Below are positions 25,501-34,418 of a stretch of DNA of 64,000 nt, in pieces. Position numbers and translations under genes: made by a program. The stretch is taken from positions 6,058,154 through 6,122,153 of the forward strand of contig NZ_KI632511.1 of assembly GCF_000504285.1 (NCBI RefSeq). Reading direction: 5' to 3'. Position 1 is the first letter of the stretch. Each line of letters begins with the position of its first letter. Source of the stretch: Actinospica robiniae DSM 44927. Its GTDB lineage: Bacteria > Actinomycetota > Actinomycetes > Streptomycetales > Catenulisporaceae. The notes under the pieces were generated by a model. It was not told the origin of the DNA. It ran no database searches and was given only the letters and a program-made list of their open reading frames with translations.

Positions 25501-26225
25501 CCGACGAACTCGCCAACGACAAATCTTTCGTTGATGTCGCTGAACTCTACGCCCCCGGCGAGCATCTCTCGGCCCTCGTCCCCGAGCTGATCAAGCAGGA
25601 GCAGGTCCCCTTCCTCGCTGCCCTGCGATACAAGCCGTCCGGCCTCGCGAAGCGCGCCGTCTGGGAGTCCGTCTGGGAGCAACAGCGCCTCGAAGACGCT
25701 GAGCCGGACGAGCTGAAGAAGCGCAAGATCCGCGACGCCATCCCCGTCCCGCCCAAGTACGTCACCACCGACTTTCTCCAGCCCTGGTATGCGGCCTACC
25801 GCGGTGGGCTCGACGTGCCCAAGGAACGCTTCATCTCCTACACCCGTACCCTCGGCGACATCGAGGTGCTCGGCTGGGCCGGGTGGGATCACCGGGAGCA
25901 GGCGCAGGCCCTGGCCATGCTGGTGGTCGACCGAATGCAGAACGCCGGTTGGTCCGCTGTCGAACTGACGCCCTACCTGGCCGGTCTCCTCGAGCTCGAA
26001 CCCTGGGTCAAGCAGTGGCACAACGAGCCACTTGACCCGTACCCGGGCACGCCGGCCACCTACTTTTCCAGCGTGCTGGACCAGTTCCAGGAACAGCTGG
26101 GTCTGACCGACGAGGACCTGAAATCCTGGGTTCCCGCCGCCAAGTCCCGAGCTCGTGCTGCCAAGAAGACCGTCGCGAAGAAGACCGCCCCCGCGGACGA
26201 GACCCTCGAAGGAGACGCGTCGTAA
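22509..26225 (+). CDS. pglX: BREX type 2 DNA methyltransferase PglX
   Basis: A 1238-residue adenine-specific methyltransferase that marks host DNA in BREX. The GTG start in an overlap with pglW gives the family N-terminus MIDRAKLLVDLKNQVKLAEK, followed by VAWVLGTVFVRFCEDNGLL. Motif I is DPTCGSGHF (from about residue 239) and motif IV is GNPPY (Asn375). The C-terminal half is the target-recognition region typical of PglX (WYEYGRLTSSKLK; SEKWTARFQFNATNVQDLPL). It ends with a Lys/Ala-rich tail. The next gene starts inside its stop (TAATG). Confidence 0.94.
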   Translation: MIDRAKLLVDLKNQVKLAEKDLTAQISEVEGLEAKLKTEHAVAFRIKRTNDSWTMWRKERVTQAAVAWVLGTVFVRFCEDNGLLGEETAYIAGHTADQLTLAQESQTEFLAQGEGKVNPRDWLLTAFADLGAGDAGRLMFDPQHNPLYEIPLSHFAAKALIDSWRTPAAPGSDTAVVHDFCDEEWSTRFLGDLYQDLSQEAQDKYALKQTPEFIEEFILDRTLKPAIRDFGYDVVKVIDPTCGSGHFVLGAFQRILKEWEQKSPNLDRWARVRKALGAVHGVDINPFAVSIARFRLLIAAMKAANLKTLAEAVNGEWPMHLAVGDSLIKERWRADTLFGGQESADELALFKYAFEDVDDHPGILEEGRYHAVVGNPPYIAIKDAKLRELYRELYKSCTGKYVLTVPFAERFFQLAKPAGTDNKPGYVGQITGNNFMKREFGKGLIQVFLAHSVELTEVIDTSGAYIPGHGTPTVIMIGKRRSGQGRQEKVRTVRGIQGEPSAPADPAQGRVWSEIRDHIDEPGFVGGFVSIEDLDRKRYFGKHPWILAAGGLELVNEIERSATGPLGAIADSVGIVSFTLEDDLYVLPPRSAGRNRVPQDLVRTMVLGDGIRDWAGEHDSAALFPYGSDFKPIVIDHEPGLLRYMWPGRTNLANNILFGGKTKIQGGLRWYEYGRLTSSKLKTPLTITFGEVATHNHFALDRGGSVFNRTAPVIKLRAGSSEQDHLDVLGVLNSSTACFWLKQMCQDKPSNGIGRSVESEKWTARFQFNATNVQDLPLPKVLPGVLAAELDSLARQLAAVSPRAIANDSGTPLTAVRIKAAKTEWDSLRARMILLQEELDWQVYGLYNLFPEGHNASDYLAPEGSLPESGLLHGQRAFEIILARRVDAGIDTDEWIRRHRSTKTTDIPAEWPEEYRAIVERRIELINAQPKSFGLLERPEHKRRWLLATSSQPWYWEDQKHAALRDWLLDRIEQRHLWYAVDATGTEQPRTWTPSELADELANDKSFVDVAELYAPGEHLSALVPELIKQEQVPFLAALRYKPSGLAKRAVWESVWEQQRLEDAEPDELKKRKIRDAIPVPPKYVTTDFLQPWYAAYRGGLDVPKERFISYTRTLGDIEVLGWAGWDHREQAQALAMLVVDRMQNAGWSAVELTPYLAGLLELEPWVKQWHNEPLDPYPGTPATYFSSVLDQFQEQLGLTDEDLKSWVPAAKSRARAAKKTVAKKTAPADETLEGDAS

Positions 26226-29200
26226 TGCCTGTCCGCCAGCCGCTGCTGCGCGAGGTCATCGACATCCCGGAACGGGTCGATGCAGGGAATCTCGTCCTCA
26301 AGCTGACCGAGGCGCTTCGCGATGAAGAGTCCTTGCGCGAAGCACTCGGCGACTACGTCGTCACGGATAAGCTCGTCGACAACTTCGGCGAGGGTCTGGA
26401 CCTGATCAAGTCGGCGCTGGACTCGGGTAAGTCCAAGGCCGCGTACCTCCACGGTTCCTTCGGCTCCGGCAAGTCGCACTACATGGCCGTTCTCTACGCC
26501 CTGCTGCGCAACTTGCCCGACGCACGCGCCATAGACGCGTTCGCGCCGCTGCTGCGTCGGCACGACGACTGGCTCGGGACGAAAGAATTCCTCGTCGTTC
26601 CGCTGCACATGCTCGGTGCCAAGTCGATAGAGCAGCGGGTGCTAGGCGGCTACGTCGAGCATGTCCGAAAGATCCGCCCGGACGCGCCGATCCCGCAGGT
26701 GTACCGGACCGACGCGCTGTTCGACAACGTGCGGCAGATGCGGGCACGCCTCGGTGACGTCGACTTCATCAAGGGCCTGTCTGATGAGGGCGCGGCGGAG
26801 GCCTTCGACGACGAGTGGGGCGACGACGCCTGGGCGTGGACGCCGGAACGGCTCGACATCGCCCTGTCCGCCTCCCAATCAGACAGCCTGGACACACTCG
26901 ACCTCGTCAACCCGACGTCGCCCGAGGAACTGCGCGCGAAGCTAGTCACCGACATGCAGCTGACGTACGCGCCTGGTTTCTTCAGCAACGCCAGGGAGGA
27001 CGAGACCGGCTTCATCCCGCTGGACCGCGGCCTGTCCGTCATCTCGGCACACGCCAAGGAGCTTGGCTTCGACGCGCTCGTGCTGTTCGTCGACGAGATC
27101 GTGCTCTGGCTCGCCCAGTCGATCCAGGACGAGAAGTTCGTCGGCCGGGAGGCCGGCAAGATCACGAACTTCGTCGAGGGCAGCGGTGCCGTCCGGCCGA
27201 TTCCGGTGATTTCGCTGCTGGCTCGGCAGCGCGACCTGCGCGAGCTGGTCGGCGATGAGCTGAGTGCAGGTGCCGCTGAAGTCTCCATCCAGGACACGCT
27301 CAAGCTCGCCGCCGGTAGGTTCACGCAGATCACGCTCGCCGACACGAACCTCCCCGAGATCGCAAGCAAACGGCTGCTCAAGCCCAAGGGCGGTCACGAG
27401 GCCGAGATGGCGGCGGCGTTCCAGAGCATCAAGCGCATCCAGCCTGCCGTGTGGGACGCGCTGCTCGGCGACAACGGCAGCAGTACGACCGGCGCGGACG
27501 AGAAATCGTTTCAGCAGTCCTACCCGTTCACTCCCGCCTTCATGGACACCCTGGTCCGCATCTCCGACTCGCTGATGCGCTCGCGGACCGCTCTGAAGCT
27601 GATCCAGCAGATTCTCGTCGAGCAGCGCGAGACTGCGAAGCTCGGCAACATCATCCCGCTCGGCGATCTGTACGACGTGATCAGCCGTAGCGGCGACGAG
27701 CCGTTCATGGAGGATCTCAAGGCTGAGTTCCACAAGGCTCAGGCGTTCTACCGACAGGAAGTCACTCCCTATCTGCTTGGGGAGCACCAGCTCACCCAGG
27801 AGGACGTCGAGCGGTACCTGCGCAGCCCGCAGGACGTCGTCCCGGAACTAGCGCGGCGCGCCGAGCAGTACCGCACCGACAATCGGCTCATCGGAACCCT
27901 GCTGCTCTCCAGCCTCGCTCCGGCGGTCCCCGCGTTCCAGAACCTGACTGTTCGCCGCCTCACCGCGCTCAACCACGGAGTGGTCGCTTCGCCGCTGCCC
28001 GGCTTGGAATCCGGGATCGTCCAGGAGAAGCTGGCGCGCTGGGCTGTGGCCTTGCCTGGGATCCGAGTCAGCGACGGCGAGAGCGACAAGGTAGTTTCCC
28101 TCAAGCTCGTCACCGTCGACTACAAGTCGGTCCTGACCAAGGCTGCGGGCGCCAACAACGCCCAGAATCGCCGTTCCCTCATGGAGCGTCTCGTCCGCGA
28201 GGAGTTGGGCCTCAAGGAGGCCAAGGGGGACCGGGCCATCGTCGATACCCTCGACCTGGTCTGGCGTGGTTCGGCACGAAGCGTCGAGGTCGTCTTCGGC
28301 AACATCTTCGACCCGGCCTCCCTCGCTGACGGCCAGTTCGCTCCGATGGAGCCGGACCGCTGGCGCTTCGTCATCGACCTGCCGTACGACGAGAAGGGCA
28401 ACGGCCCGGCCGACGATCGATCCCGCGCATACGGGATGAAGGAACTCCTCGGCAGCGATACCCGCACGGTCTGCTGGATCCCGGCACACATGACCAGGGA
28501 GCGCTTCCGGGAGTTCGAAGAGCTCACCGTCATCGACTACGTCCTCGCTGGGCAGCGGTTCGAGTCCAACGCGAGCCATCTGTCCCCGGACGACCGCGTG
28601 CGCGCACGCACGGAGTTGGAGAACCAGAAGTCAGCTCTGCTCGACCGGGTGCGCAAGGTACTCAAGCAGGCCTACGGGCAGGCCGATCGGACCACCAGCG
28701 ACGTCGACGACTACGACGACCATCTCGTTCCGCTCACGACCGTCGCTCTCAAGCGCCCCATGGGTCTGAACCTGGACGAGGCTCTGCGGGCGCTGGCCGG
28801 CCAGTTGCTCGCCCGGCAGTTCAGCAAGCACCCGGATCTCGGTCCGGACCTCGTCCGTGACGCCGATATCCGCGCTGTCGCGGGATTCATCCGCAAGGCC
28901 GCGGAAAACCAGGAGACCCCGAACCTCGCCGAGGTCCCCACCCGTGCCGAGCGGGACCTGATGCGCCGCATCGCTGATCGGCTGGGTATCGGCACGGTGA
29001 ACGAGTCCTACTTCACCCTCGGCACGCACTGGGTCGACGAGTTCGAGCCCAAGGCCAAGCAAGCCGGTGGCGCGCTCCAAGTCGCAGCGATGCGCTCGTG
29101 GATCGACGCGGACGGGGACTATGGCCTGGACCCGAAGGTGGCGAACCTGATCCTCGCGGCCTACGCGGAGCGGACCGACCGCGTCTGGTACCACCATGGC

Positions 29201-30124
29201 GGCCTGGCCGAGCTGACCGACGTCACGAAGCTGAACGCCGACTGGACTCTTCGCGCGCAGCCGCTGCCCTCGCCGGAGGACTGGGATGAGGCCCGGGTGC
29301 GATCCGAGACGATCTTCGGGATGCGGCCCACTCCGAAGCTGCGCCGCGCCCGTATCGTTGCCCAGTTCGCCAAGGTTCTGACTGCCGAGGTGGCCAAGTA
29401 CCAGGGCCCGGCGATCGCGTTGGCGCAATCCCTGGAGCTGCACGCCCGGGACCTCGGCCTCGACACCACGGCGAGTAGCGGCCGGCTGAACACGGCCAGG
29501 CGCGCCGTCGAGATGCTCAAGTCCCTGAGCCAGGACGCGATCGGTCCGGTCACCCTCGTCGAAGCTCTGGCGAACGCCGACCTCGGCGGCCCCGCGGAGC
29601 GTCTGGGCAAGTCGATTCGCAGCGCGCACGAGGTGGCGTCCGCGATCCAGGGCACTGCGTGGGACTTCCTCAAGTTCGCGCGCGACCTCGACGAGCCCTT
29701 CGACCTCGAGGCTGCTGAGATCTTCAGCACGCTGGGCAGTGCGGCCAATGCGGACGAGATGACCAACCCGATCGCGCCGGTCCTGGACCGGACTCGGCGC
29801 GATGTCCGTGCCCTGCTGGAGCGGGTGAACAACGCCAAGCGGCAGCCCCAGCCCAAGCCGCCGACCCATGGCACCGACGGCCAAGGCGGAGGGCAGTCGA
29901 AGCCGACCATCGATATCGGTACTTCGGGGCACGATTTTCCGGACACCGGCAAGCCGGCCGGCCGCGGGCCCGAATCATCCGGCGCATCCGGACGCAGCGG
30001 GAGCCGAAGCTACGCGGCTCGAAAGTTGGTCTCTCAGGCCGAGTCCGAACTCGCCGAACTCCTCGCTTTCGCGAAGGCGCACCCGAACGCACAGATCAAG
30101 GTCACGTGGGAGGTGGTCGAATGA
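26225..30124 (+). CDS. pglY: BREX type 2 ATPase PglY
   Basis: A 1299-residue P-loop ATPase, the BREX-2 counterpart of BrxC. The N-terminus reads VRQPLLREVIDIPERVDAGN and Walker A is GSFGSGKS at residues 77-84. Walker B lies in ALVLFVDEIVLWLAQSI. The rest is long helical sequence without other recognised motifs, and the C-terminus has a Gly/Ser/Pro-rich linker before a short folded tail (HPNAQIKVTWEVVE). It overlaps the pglZ start (ATGA). The family is essential for BREX defence, but the exact step is not settled. Confidence 0.93.
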   Translation: MPVRQPLLREVIDIPERVDAGNLVLKLTEALRDEESLREALGDYVVTDKLVDNFGEGLDLIKSALDSGKSKAAYLHGSFGSGKSHYMAVLYALLRNLPDARAIDAFAPLLRRHDDWLGTKEFLVVPLHMLGAKSIEQRVLGGYVEHVRKIRPDAPIPQVYRTDALFDNVRQMRARLGDVDFIKGLSDEGAAEAFDDEWGDDAWAWTPERLDIALSASQSDSLDTLDLVNPTSPEELRAKLVTDMQLTYAPGFFSNAREDETGFIPLDRGLSVISAHAKELGFDALVLFVDEIVLWLAQSIQDEKFVGREAGKITNFVEGSGAVRPIPVISLLARQRDLRELVGDELSAGAAEVSIQDTLKLAAGRFTQITLADTNLPEIASKRLLKPKGGHEAEMAAAFQSIKRIQPAVWDALLGDNGSSTTGADEKSFQQSYPFTPAFMDTLVRISDSLMRSRTALKLIQQILVEQRETAKLGNIIPLGDLYDVISRSGDEPFMEDLKAEFHKAQAFYRQEVTPYLLGEHQLTQEDVERYLRSPQDVVPELARRAEQYRTDNRLIGTLLLSSLAPAVPAFQNLTVRRLTALNHGVVASPLPGLESGIVQEKLARWAVALPGIRVSDGESDKVVSLKLVTVDYKSVLTKAAGANNAQNRRSLMERLVREELGLKEAKGDRAIVDTLDLVWRGSARSVEVVFGNIFDPASLADGQFAPMEPDRWRFVIDLPYDEKGNGPADDRSRAYGMKELLGSDTRTVCWIPAHMTRERFREFEELTVIDYVLAGQRFESNASHLSPDDRVRARTELENQKSALLDRVRKVLKQAYGQADRTTSDVDDYDDHLVPLTTVALKRPMGLNLDEALRALAGQLLARQFSKHPDLGPDLVRDADIRAVAGFIRKAAENQETPNLAEVPTRAERDLMRRIADRLGIGTVNESYFTLGTHWVDEFEPKAKQAGGALQVAAMRSWIDADGDYGLDPKVANLILAAYAERTDRVWYHHGGLAELTDVTKLNADWTLRAQPLPSPEDWDEARVRSETIFGMRPTPKLRRARIVAQFAKVLTAEVAKYQGPAIALAQSLELHARDLGLDTTASSGRLNTARRAVEMLKSLSQDAIGPVTLVEALANADLGGPAERLGKSIRSAHEVASAIQGTAWDFLKFARDLDEPFDLEAAEIFSTLGSAANADEMTNPIAPVLDRTRRDVRALLERVNNAKRQPQPKPPTHGTDGQGGGQSKPTIDIGTSGHDFPDTGKPAGRGPESSGASGRSGSRSYAARKLVSQAESELAELLAFAKAHPNAQIKVTWEVVE

Positions 30125-33063
30125 GCATCGCCTCCGACACGTCGGCGCCGCGTGCTGCCGCACGTCCGCTCCACCTGGCAGCTCTGCGCCAGCTCCTGCT
30201 GAACAGGCGGCTGCCCCAGGACGATGAGCCGCGCGTCTACCTGGTGCGCGGCGCCCCGTCGTGGAACGGACCCGCCACGCTACCCGGACCGGACGGTCAT
30301 GATGTCCGCATTGCCACGGCGGTGTCTCCGCTCGAGGTCTGGGAGCTCATCGTCCGACACGCCGAGACGCGGGACGAGTCGCTCCTCGCGATCATCACCG
30401 ACGCCGAGGAGCACGACCTCGGTCCGAACGTGCTCGCGCACGTTTTCCGGTACCGGGTGCTGATCACCGACCTCTGGGAGGCCGTGCGCCAGGCGTCCGG
30501 CGCGACCGGCCTCGACCCTCGGCTTGCCGACGAGGGCTGGGCTGCCGAGGCACTCCTCGACTCCGGCGTCGGCCGTGATCAGAAACTCGTCGGCACGATT
30601 TTGTCCAAAGACACCGCACTTGCTCACCTCGCGGCGCGCCGTCTGTCCACCGCCGCGTATCCGCTCGACCCGGCGGGCCTTGATTTCCGGGTTCTGCTCA
30701 ACTGGACCTGCGCCCCCGACGGCGTGTCACGTCTTGACGCGCTGCGCCCCGCCGAGCGCCGGGGCCTGACTCGCTGGTTGGCCGAACGAACCGGCCAGGC
30801 AGGTAAGGTCCTACTTGCCTTGTGCGAGAGCGGGTCCGGTGAGCAGTCCGTCCCGATCGGCCTGCTGTACAGCGCCTTGTGGCTCCCGCACGCGCCCGCG
30901 TCGAGCGATCGGGCCAAGGGCCGCGCCGAACAATTCTTCCGGGATGGCACGCCGTCCGACGGCGAGTTGAGCACGTATGGCCAAGCAGTGGCCGAGTACG
31001 TGCGCACGCGGCTTGCCCGAGTCGTCGGCGAGCTGGATCCCGCGACGAGGTATCTTCTGGACCGCGCGGAAAGCCTGGTACGCCAGTTCGGCGCCGAGGA
31101 TGCAGCTGCTTTGAGCACGTTGCTTCCCTCCGGACTCGATGCGCGCTTCACGGCTGTCGCCAGCGCGTTGGAGACCTGCCTGTCGACGATCGGCTCGACC
31201 AGGGCCGAGCACGAGCTCGCGTTCTCAGCGCTCAGGCATGCGCTCGATGACCTTTCTTCACACGCTCTCGCCCGCTTCGACACGACTCCGCAGCGGGTCG
31301 AGACGGTACGCATGGCGGTGCGGCTGACCAGTTGGCTCGCCTGCGACCCGCGTCCAGACTTCGCCACGGCGCCTCAGGCTCTCGACCGCTTTGCGGCAGA
31401 TCACGCATGGGTCGATCACGCCCTTGGATACGTCTTCGACGGCGATGACACCGACGCGCAGCTACAGGCGGTTTTCCGCAAGCTCTACGGCGCTGTCCGC
31501 GACCGACGCCGCGCCATCGACCGGGAATTCGCCACCAGACTCGCCGAATACACGGCGGACGGGTCCATGTCCGGCGAAGAACTCACTGTGGAGTCCTTCG
31601 CGCGGCGTGTCCTGGCTCCCGTGGTCAAGAGTGCGAAAGCCGACCAGCCCGAGTCTGCTACGCCGTTGCTGTTCCTCCTCCTTGACGGCATGAGCGGCGC
31701 GGTCGCCACGGGCCTGGCGCGTCACCTGCGCCGGCAGTGGATCGAGTACGATCCCGTGCCCGTTCCGACTGGTCAGGCCTCCGGCTCTCACCCGCGTCGT
31801 CACGCCATGTTCGCGGCGCTGCCGACCCTCACCAGCGTCTCGCGCGGTTCTCTTTTCTCCGGATCCCTCGCCGACATCAGGCAAGATGAGGAGCGCCGCA
31901 GATTCGAGAAGCACGACTTCTGGAATCGTGCGGCGGTGCGCCTGTTTCACAAGGCCGACTTGCGCGGCCTGGCTGGCTCCGTGCTGGGAGACGAGCTCAC
32001 CGATGCCCTGAGCAGGCCCGAGGTACACGTTGCCGTCGTCGTCAACACCATCGACGACCGGCTCAAGGAGGAACGCCCGGTCTCCGCCTGGACCATAAGC
32101 GAGCTGTTGGGTGTGGAATCGCTGCTCACGATGGCGCGCGATACCGGCCGCGCCGTCGTCATCGCCTCCGACCACGGACACATGCTGGACCGCGGCGCCC
32201 GCAAGACAGGTGCGAGCGACCCGCTCTCCGCACGGCACCGCACCATCGATGGAACGGTGGCTGACGGCGAGGTCCTGTTGGCAGGAACGCGGGTGGTCAC
32301 CGGATCCGGCGAGATCACCGCGCTCTGGGACACCGAGCTGCGCTACACCGATCAGAAGGCCGGGTACCACGGGGGTGCATCTCTCGCCGAAGTCGCCATC
32401 CCGGTGCTGGCCTTCCTCCCACACGGAGCGAACGTGCCCAAGGGCTGGCGTGAGCTTGGGCCGCAGGAGCCGGCGTGGTGGATGGATGCCGAGTCTGGAA
32501 CACGCCTGAGTGACCTGTACCAAACCGACGAGGACGCCGGCGAGGGCTCGCCCTTGCAGCAACTGGCGCCCGTTAGCCGCCGCCCCCGGGGTCGGAGCAA
32601 GCAGGTCGAGGGCCAGCAGGCGATGGACCTGTTCCTGGAACAGCCAGTCGACTCGAGAGCTGGCCGGACCGATCCGGTGTCCGAATCGAGCGCCGACCGC
32701 ACCGCGAAAGTCGTCGGATCCACGTCTGGATCGCGCCCATCCCGGCACAGCGCGCTGCTCGCGGCCCTCCGCGATTCCGAGCTCTTCGATGCCCAGCTCG
32801 GCGCGCTGCCGCGGCCCGAATCCGCAGATGCGATCGAAGCCGCGCTGCTCGCACTGCTGGAATCAGGCGGGGTGGCTCCGCTGAGCTTCGTCGCTCAGCG
32901 GGCGAACAAGCCGGCCGCCCGTGCCGCCGGGTTCGCTGTGACACTGCAACGGCTGTTCAATTACGATCAGGTCGAAGTCCTTGAAATCATCGACGGCAAT
33001 CGGATGCTGCGCTTGAACACCGAGTTGCTACGCCGCCAGTTCGACCTACCCGGCGCCGGCTGA
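30121..33063 (+). CDS. pglZ: BREX type 2 alkaline-phosphatase-like protein PglZ
   Basis: A 980-residue PglZ. The N-terminal region (RPLHLAALRQLLLNRRLPQD) is BREX-2 specific. The alkaline-phosphatase-like core has LLFLLLDGMSGAVATGLA with the metal-binding Asp, VVIASDHGHMLDRGAR with a second metal site, and YHGGASLAEVAIPVLAFLPH at the end of the domain. The C-terminus has a small winged-helix-like domain (APLSFVAQRANKPAARAAGF). The ATG at 30121 overlaps the pglY stop, so the in-frame start 15 bases upstream is not needed. PglZ is the hallmark protein of all BREX systems. Confidence 0.94.
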   Translation: MSIASDTSAPRAAARPLHLAALRQLLLNRRLPQDDEPRVYLVRGAPSWNGPATLPGPDGHDVRIATAVSPLEVWELIVRHAETRDESLLAIITDAEEHDLGPNVLAHVFRYRVLITDLWEAVRQASGATGLDPRLADEGWAAEALLDSGVGRDQKLVGTILSKDTALAHLAARRLSTAAYPLDPAGLDFRVLLNWTCAPDGVSRLDALRPAERRGLTRWLAERTGQAGKVLLALCESGSGEQSVPIGLLYSALWLPHAPASSDRAKGRAEQFFRDGTPSDGELSTYGQAVAEYVRTRLARVVGELDPATRYLLDRAESLVRQFGAEDAAALSTLLPSGLDARFTAVASALETCLSTIGSTRAEHELAFSALRHALDDLSSHALARFDTTPQRVETVRMAVRLTSWLACDPRPDFATAPQALDRFAADHAWVDHALGYVFDGDDTDAQLQAVFRKLYGAVRDRRRAIDREFATRLAEYTADGSMSGEELTVESFARRVLAPVVKSAKADQPESATPLLFLLLDGMSGAVATGLARHLRRQWIEYDPVPVPTGQASGSHPRRHAMFAALPTLTSVSRGSLFSGSLADIRQDEERRRFEKHDFWNRAAVRLFHKADLRGLAGSVLGDELTDALSRPEVHVAVVVNTIDDRLKEERPVSAWTISELLGVESLLTMARDTGRAVVIASDHGHMLDRGARKTGASDPLSARHRTIDGTVADGEVLLAGTRVVTGSGEITALWDTELRYTDQKAGYHGGASLAEVAIPVLAFLPHGANVPKGWRELGPQEPAWWMDAESGTRLSDLYQTDEDAGEGSPLQQLAPVSRRPRGRSKQVEGQQAMDLFLEQPVDSRAGRTDPVSESSADRTAKVVGSTSGSRPSRHSALLAALRDSELFDAQLGALPRPESADAIEAALLALLESGGVAPLSFVAQRANKPAARAAGFAVTLQRLFNYDQVEVLEIIDGNRMLRLNTELLRRQFDLPGAG

Positions 33064-34418
33064 TGACCGCATCCACCAAGCCCGACGCCGCGCTCACCCC
33101 GGCACGGCGCCGCGAGATTGTCGACGCACTGCGGCGCGGCGCTGTCCCCGAGGTCGGTCTCGGCGCTCTCGCCGTCGGTTTATCCCGTTTCGAAGCCGCT
33201 GTCGATGTCGAACTCGACACGGCTGCGGCCGGGGGCGCCGTCTTCAAGGCCGTGCGCGGCGAATACGGCTCGGGCAAGACCTTCTTCACCCGCTGGCTCG
33301 GCGAACGCGCCAAACGCCGTGGCTTCGCCGTTGCGGAAGTACAGGTCTCTGAGAACGAGACTCCGCTGCACAAGCTGGAAACCGTCTATCGGCGGTTGTG
33401 CGAACGCTTGGCCACTTCCAGCTTCCCGCCCAGCGCCTTGCGCGCCGTCATCGACGCCTGGTTCTACGCTCTCGAAGAGGACTCGCTGGCTGCAGGTGCT
33501 TCGGAAAGCAATCTGGTAGCGGCAGTCGACGAACTGCTCGCTACGCGGCTGGCCGAGGTGTCGCGTACCGCCCCGATGTTCGCTGCAGCATTGCGCGGCT
33601 ACCGCACCACACGCGCGGCGGGAGACGATGCTTCCGCCGATGCGGTGCTCGCATGGCTCGGCGGGCAGCCGCACGTCGCCGCCTCCGCGCGCAAAGCGGC
33701 CGGCGTGCGTGGCAACCTCGACCACTTCGGCGCACTCGGCTTCTTGCAAGGACTGCTCACCGTCCTGCGTGACTCCGGCCATGCCGGCCTCCTGCTGGTT
33801 CTCGACGAGGTCGAGACGCTGCAGCGGGTGCGCGCGGACGCACGAGACAAAGCGCTCAATGCCCTGCGTCAGCTGATCGACGAAGTACATTCGGGCCGAT
33901 TCCCCGGACTGTACCTGGTCATCACCGGCACTCCCGCGTTCTACGACGGCCGACAAGGCGCCGCGCGCCTGGCTCCCCTGGCCCAGCGCTTGGCCACCGA
34001 CTTCAACACCGACCCCCGGTTCGACAACCCGCGCGCCGTCCAAATCCGGCTTCCCGGTTTCGACGAGGGCAGCCTTGTCGAGCTCGGCAGCCGGGTCCGC
34101 GACCTCTATCTCGGCGGAGCCTCGACGCCTGACCGCATCACCGAGCTCGTCGATGCCGCCTACCTCGATGATCTGGCCAAAGCTGTGACGGGCGGGCTCG
34201 GCGGCCAAGTCGGAATCGCACCGCGCCTCTATCTGAAGAAGCTCGTCGGGGACGTGCTCGACCGCGTCGATCAGTTCGAAGACTTCCGTCCTCGCGAACA
34301 TTACGCTCTGACTCTCGGTAGCCAGGAGCTGACCGCAGTGGAACGCAATGCCGCAGCCGGTGGTGCGACCGGTGGTGCGACCCCCGGCATGGACGACGTC
34401 GAACTCGACTTGCCGTGA
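33063..34418 (+). CDS. brxD: BREX ATP-binding protein BrxD
   Basis: A 451-residue P-loop protein. The start follows the family pattern LTPARRREIVDALRRGAVPE; Walker A is RGEYGSGKTFFTRWL; a VSENETPLHKLETVYRRLCE segment follows; Walker B is GLLLVLDEVETLQRV. This is the BrxD/DUF2791 family found in BREX type 2, beside a BrxHI helicase. It overlaps pglZ (TGATG) and brxHI (GTGA). Its role is thought to be ATP-driven regulation or DNA loading in the complex. Confidence 0.92.
   Translation: MTASTKPDAALTPARRREIVDALRRGAVPEVGLGALAVGLSRFEAAVDVELDTAAAGGAVFKAVRGEYGSGKTFFTRWLGERAKRRGFAVAEVQVSENETPLHKLETVYRRLCERLATSSFPPSALRAVIDAWFYALEEDSLAAGASESNLVAAVDELLATRLAEVSRTAPMFAAALRGYRTTRAAGDDASADAVLAWLGGQPHVAASARKAAGVRGNLDHFGALGFLQGLLTVLRDSGHAGLLLVLDEVETLQRVRADARDKALNALRQLIDEVHSGRFPGLYLVITGTPAFYDGRQGAARLAPLAQRLATDFNTDPRFDNPRAVQIRLPGFDEGSLVELGSRVRDLYLGGASTPDRITELVDAAYLDDLAKAVTGGLGGQVGIAPRLYLKKLVGDVLDRVDQFEDFRPREHYALTLGSQELTAVERNAAAGGATGGATPGMDDVELDLP

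Noticed and set aside
28631..29932. Minus-strand open frame of 433 codons inside pglY
   Set aside because: Typical antisense frame of high-GC coding DNA; pglY has clear family identity over the same bases.
30106..30123. Upstream in-frame start for pglZ
   Set aside because: The ATG at 30121 overlaps the pglY stop, in line with the other couplings in the operon, and starts the family N-terminus.
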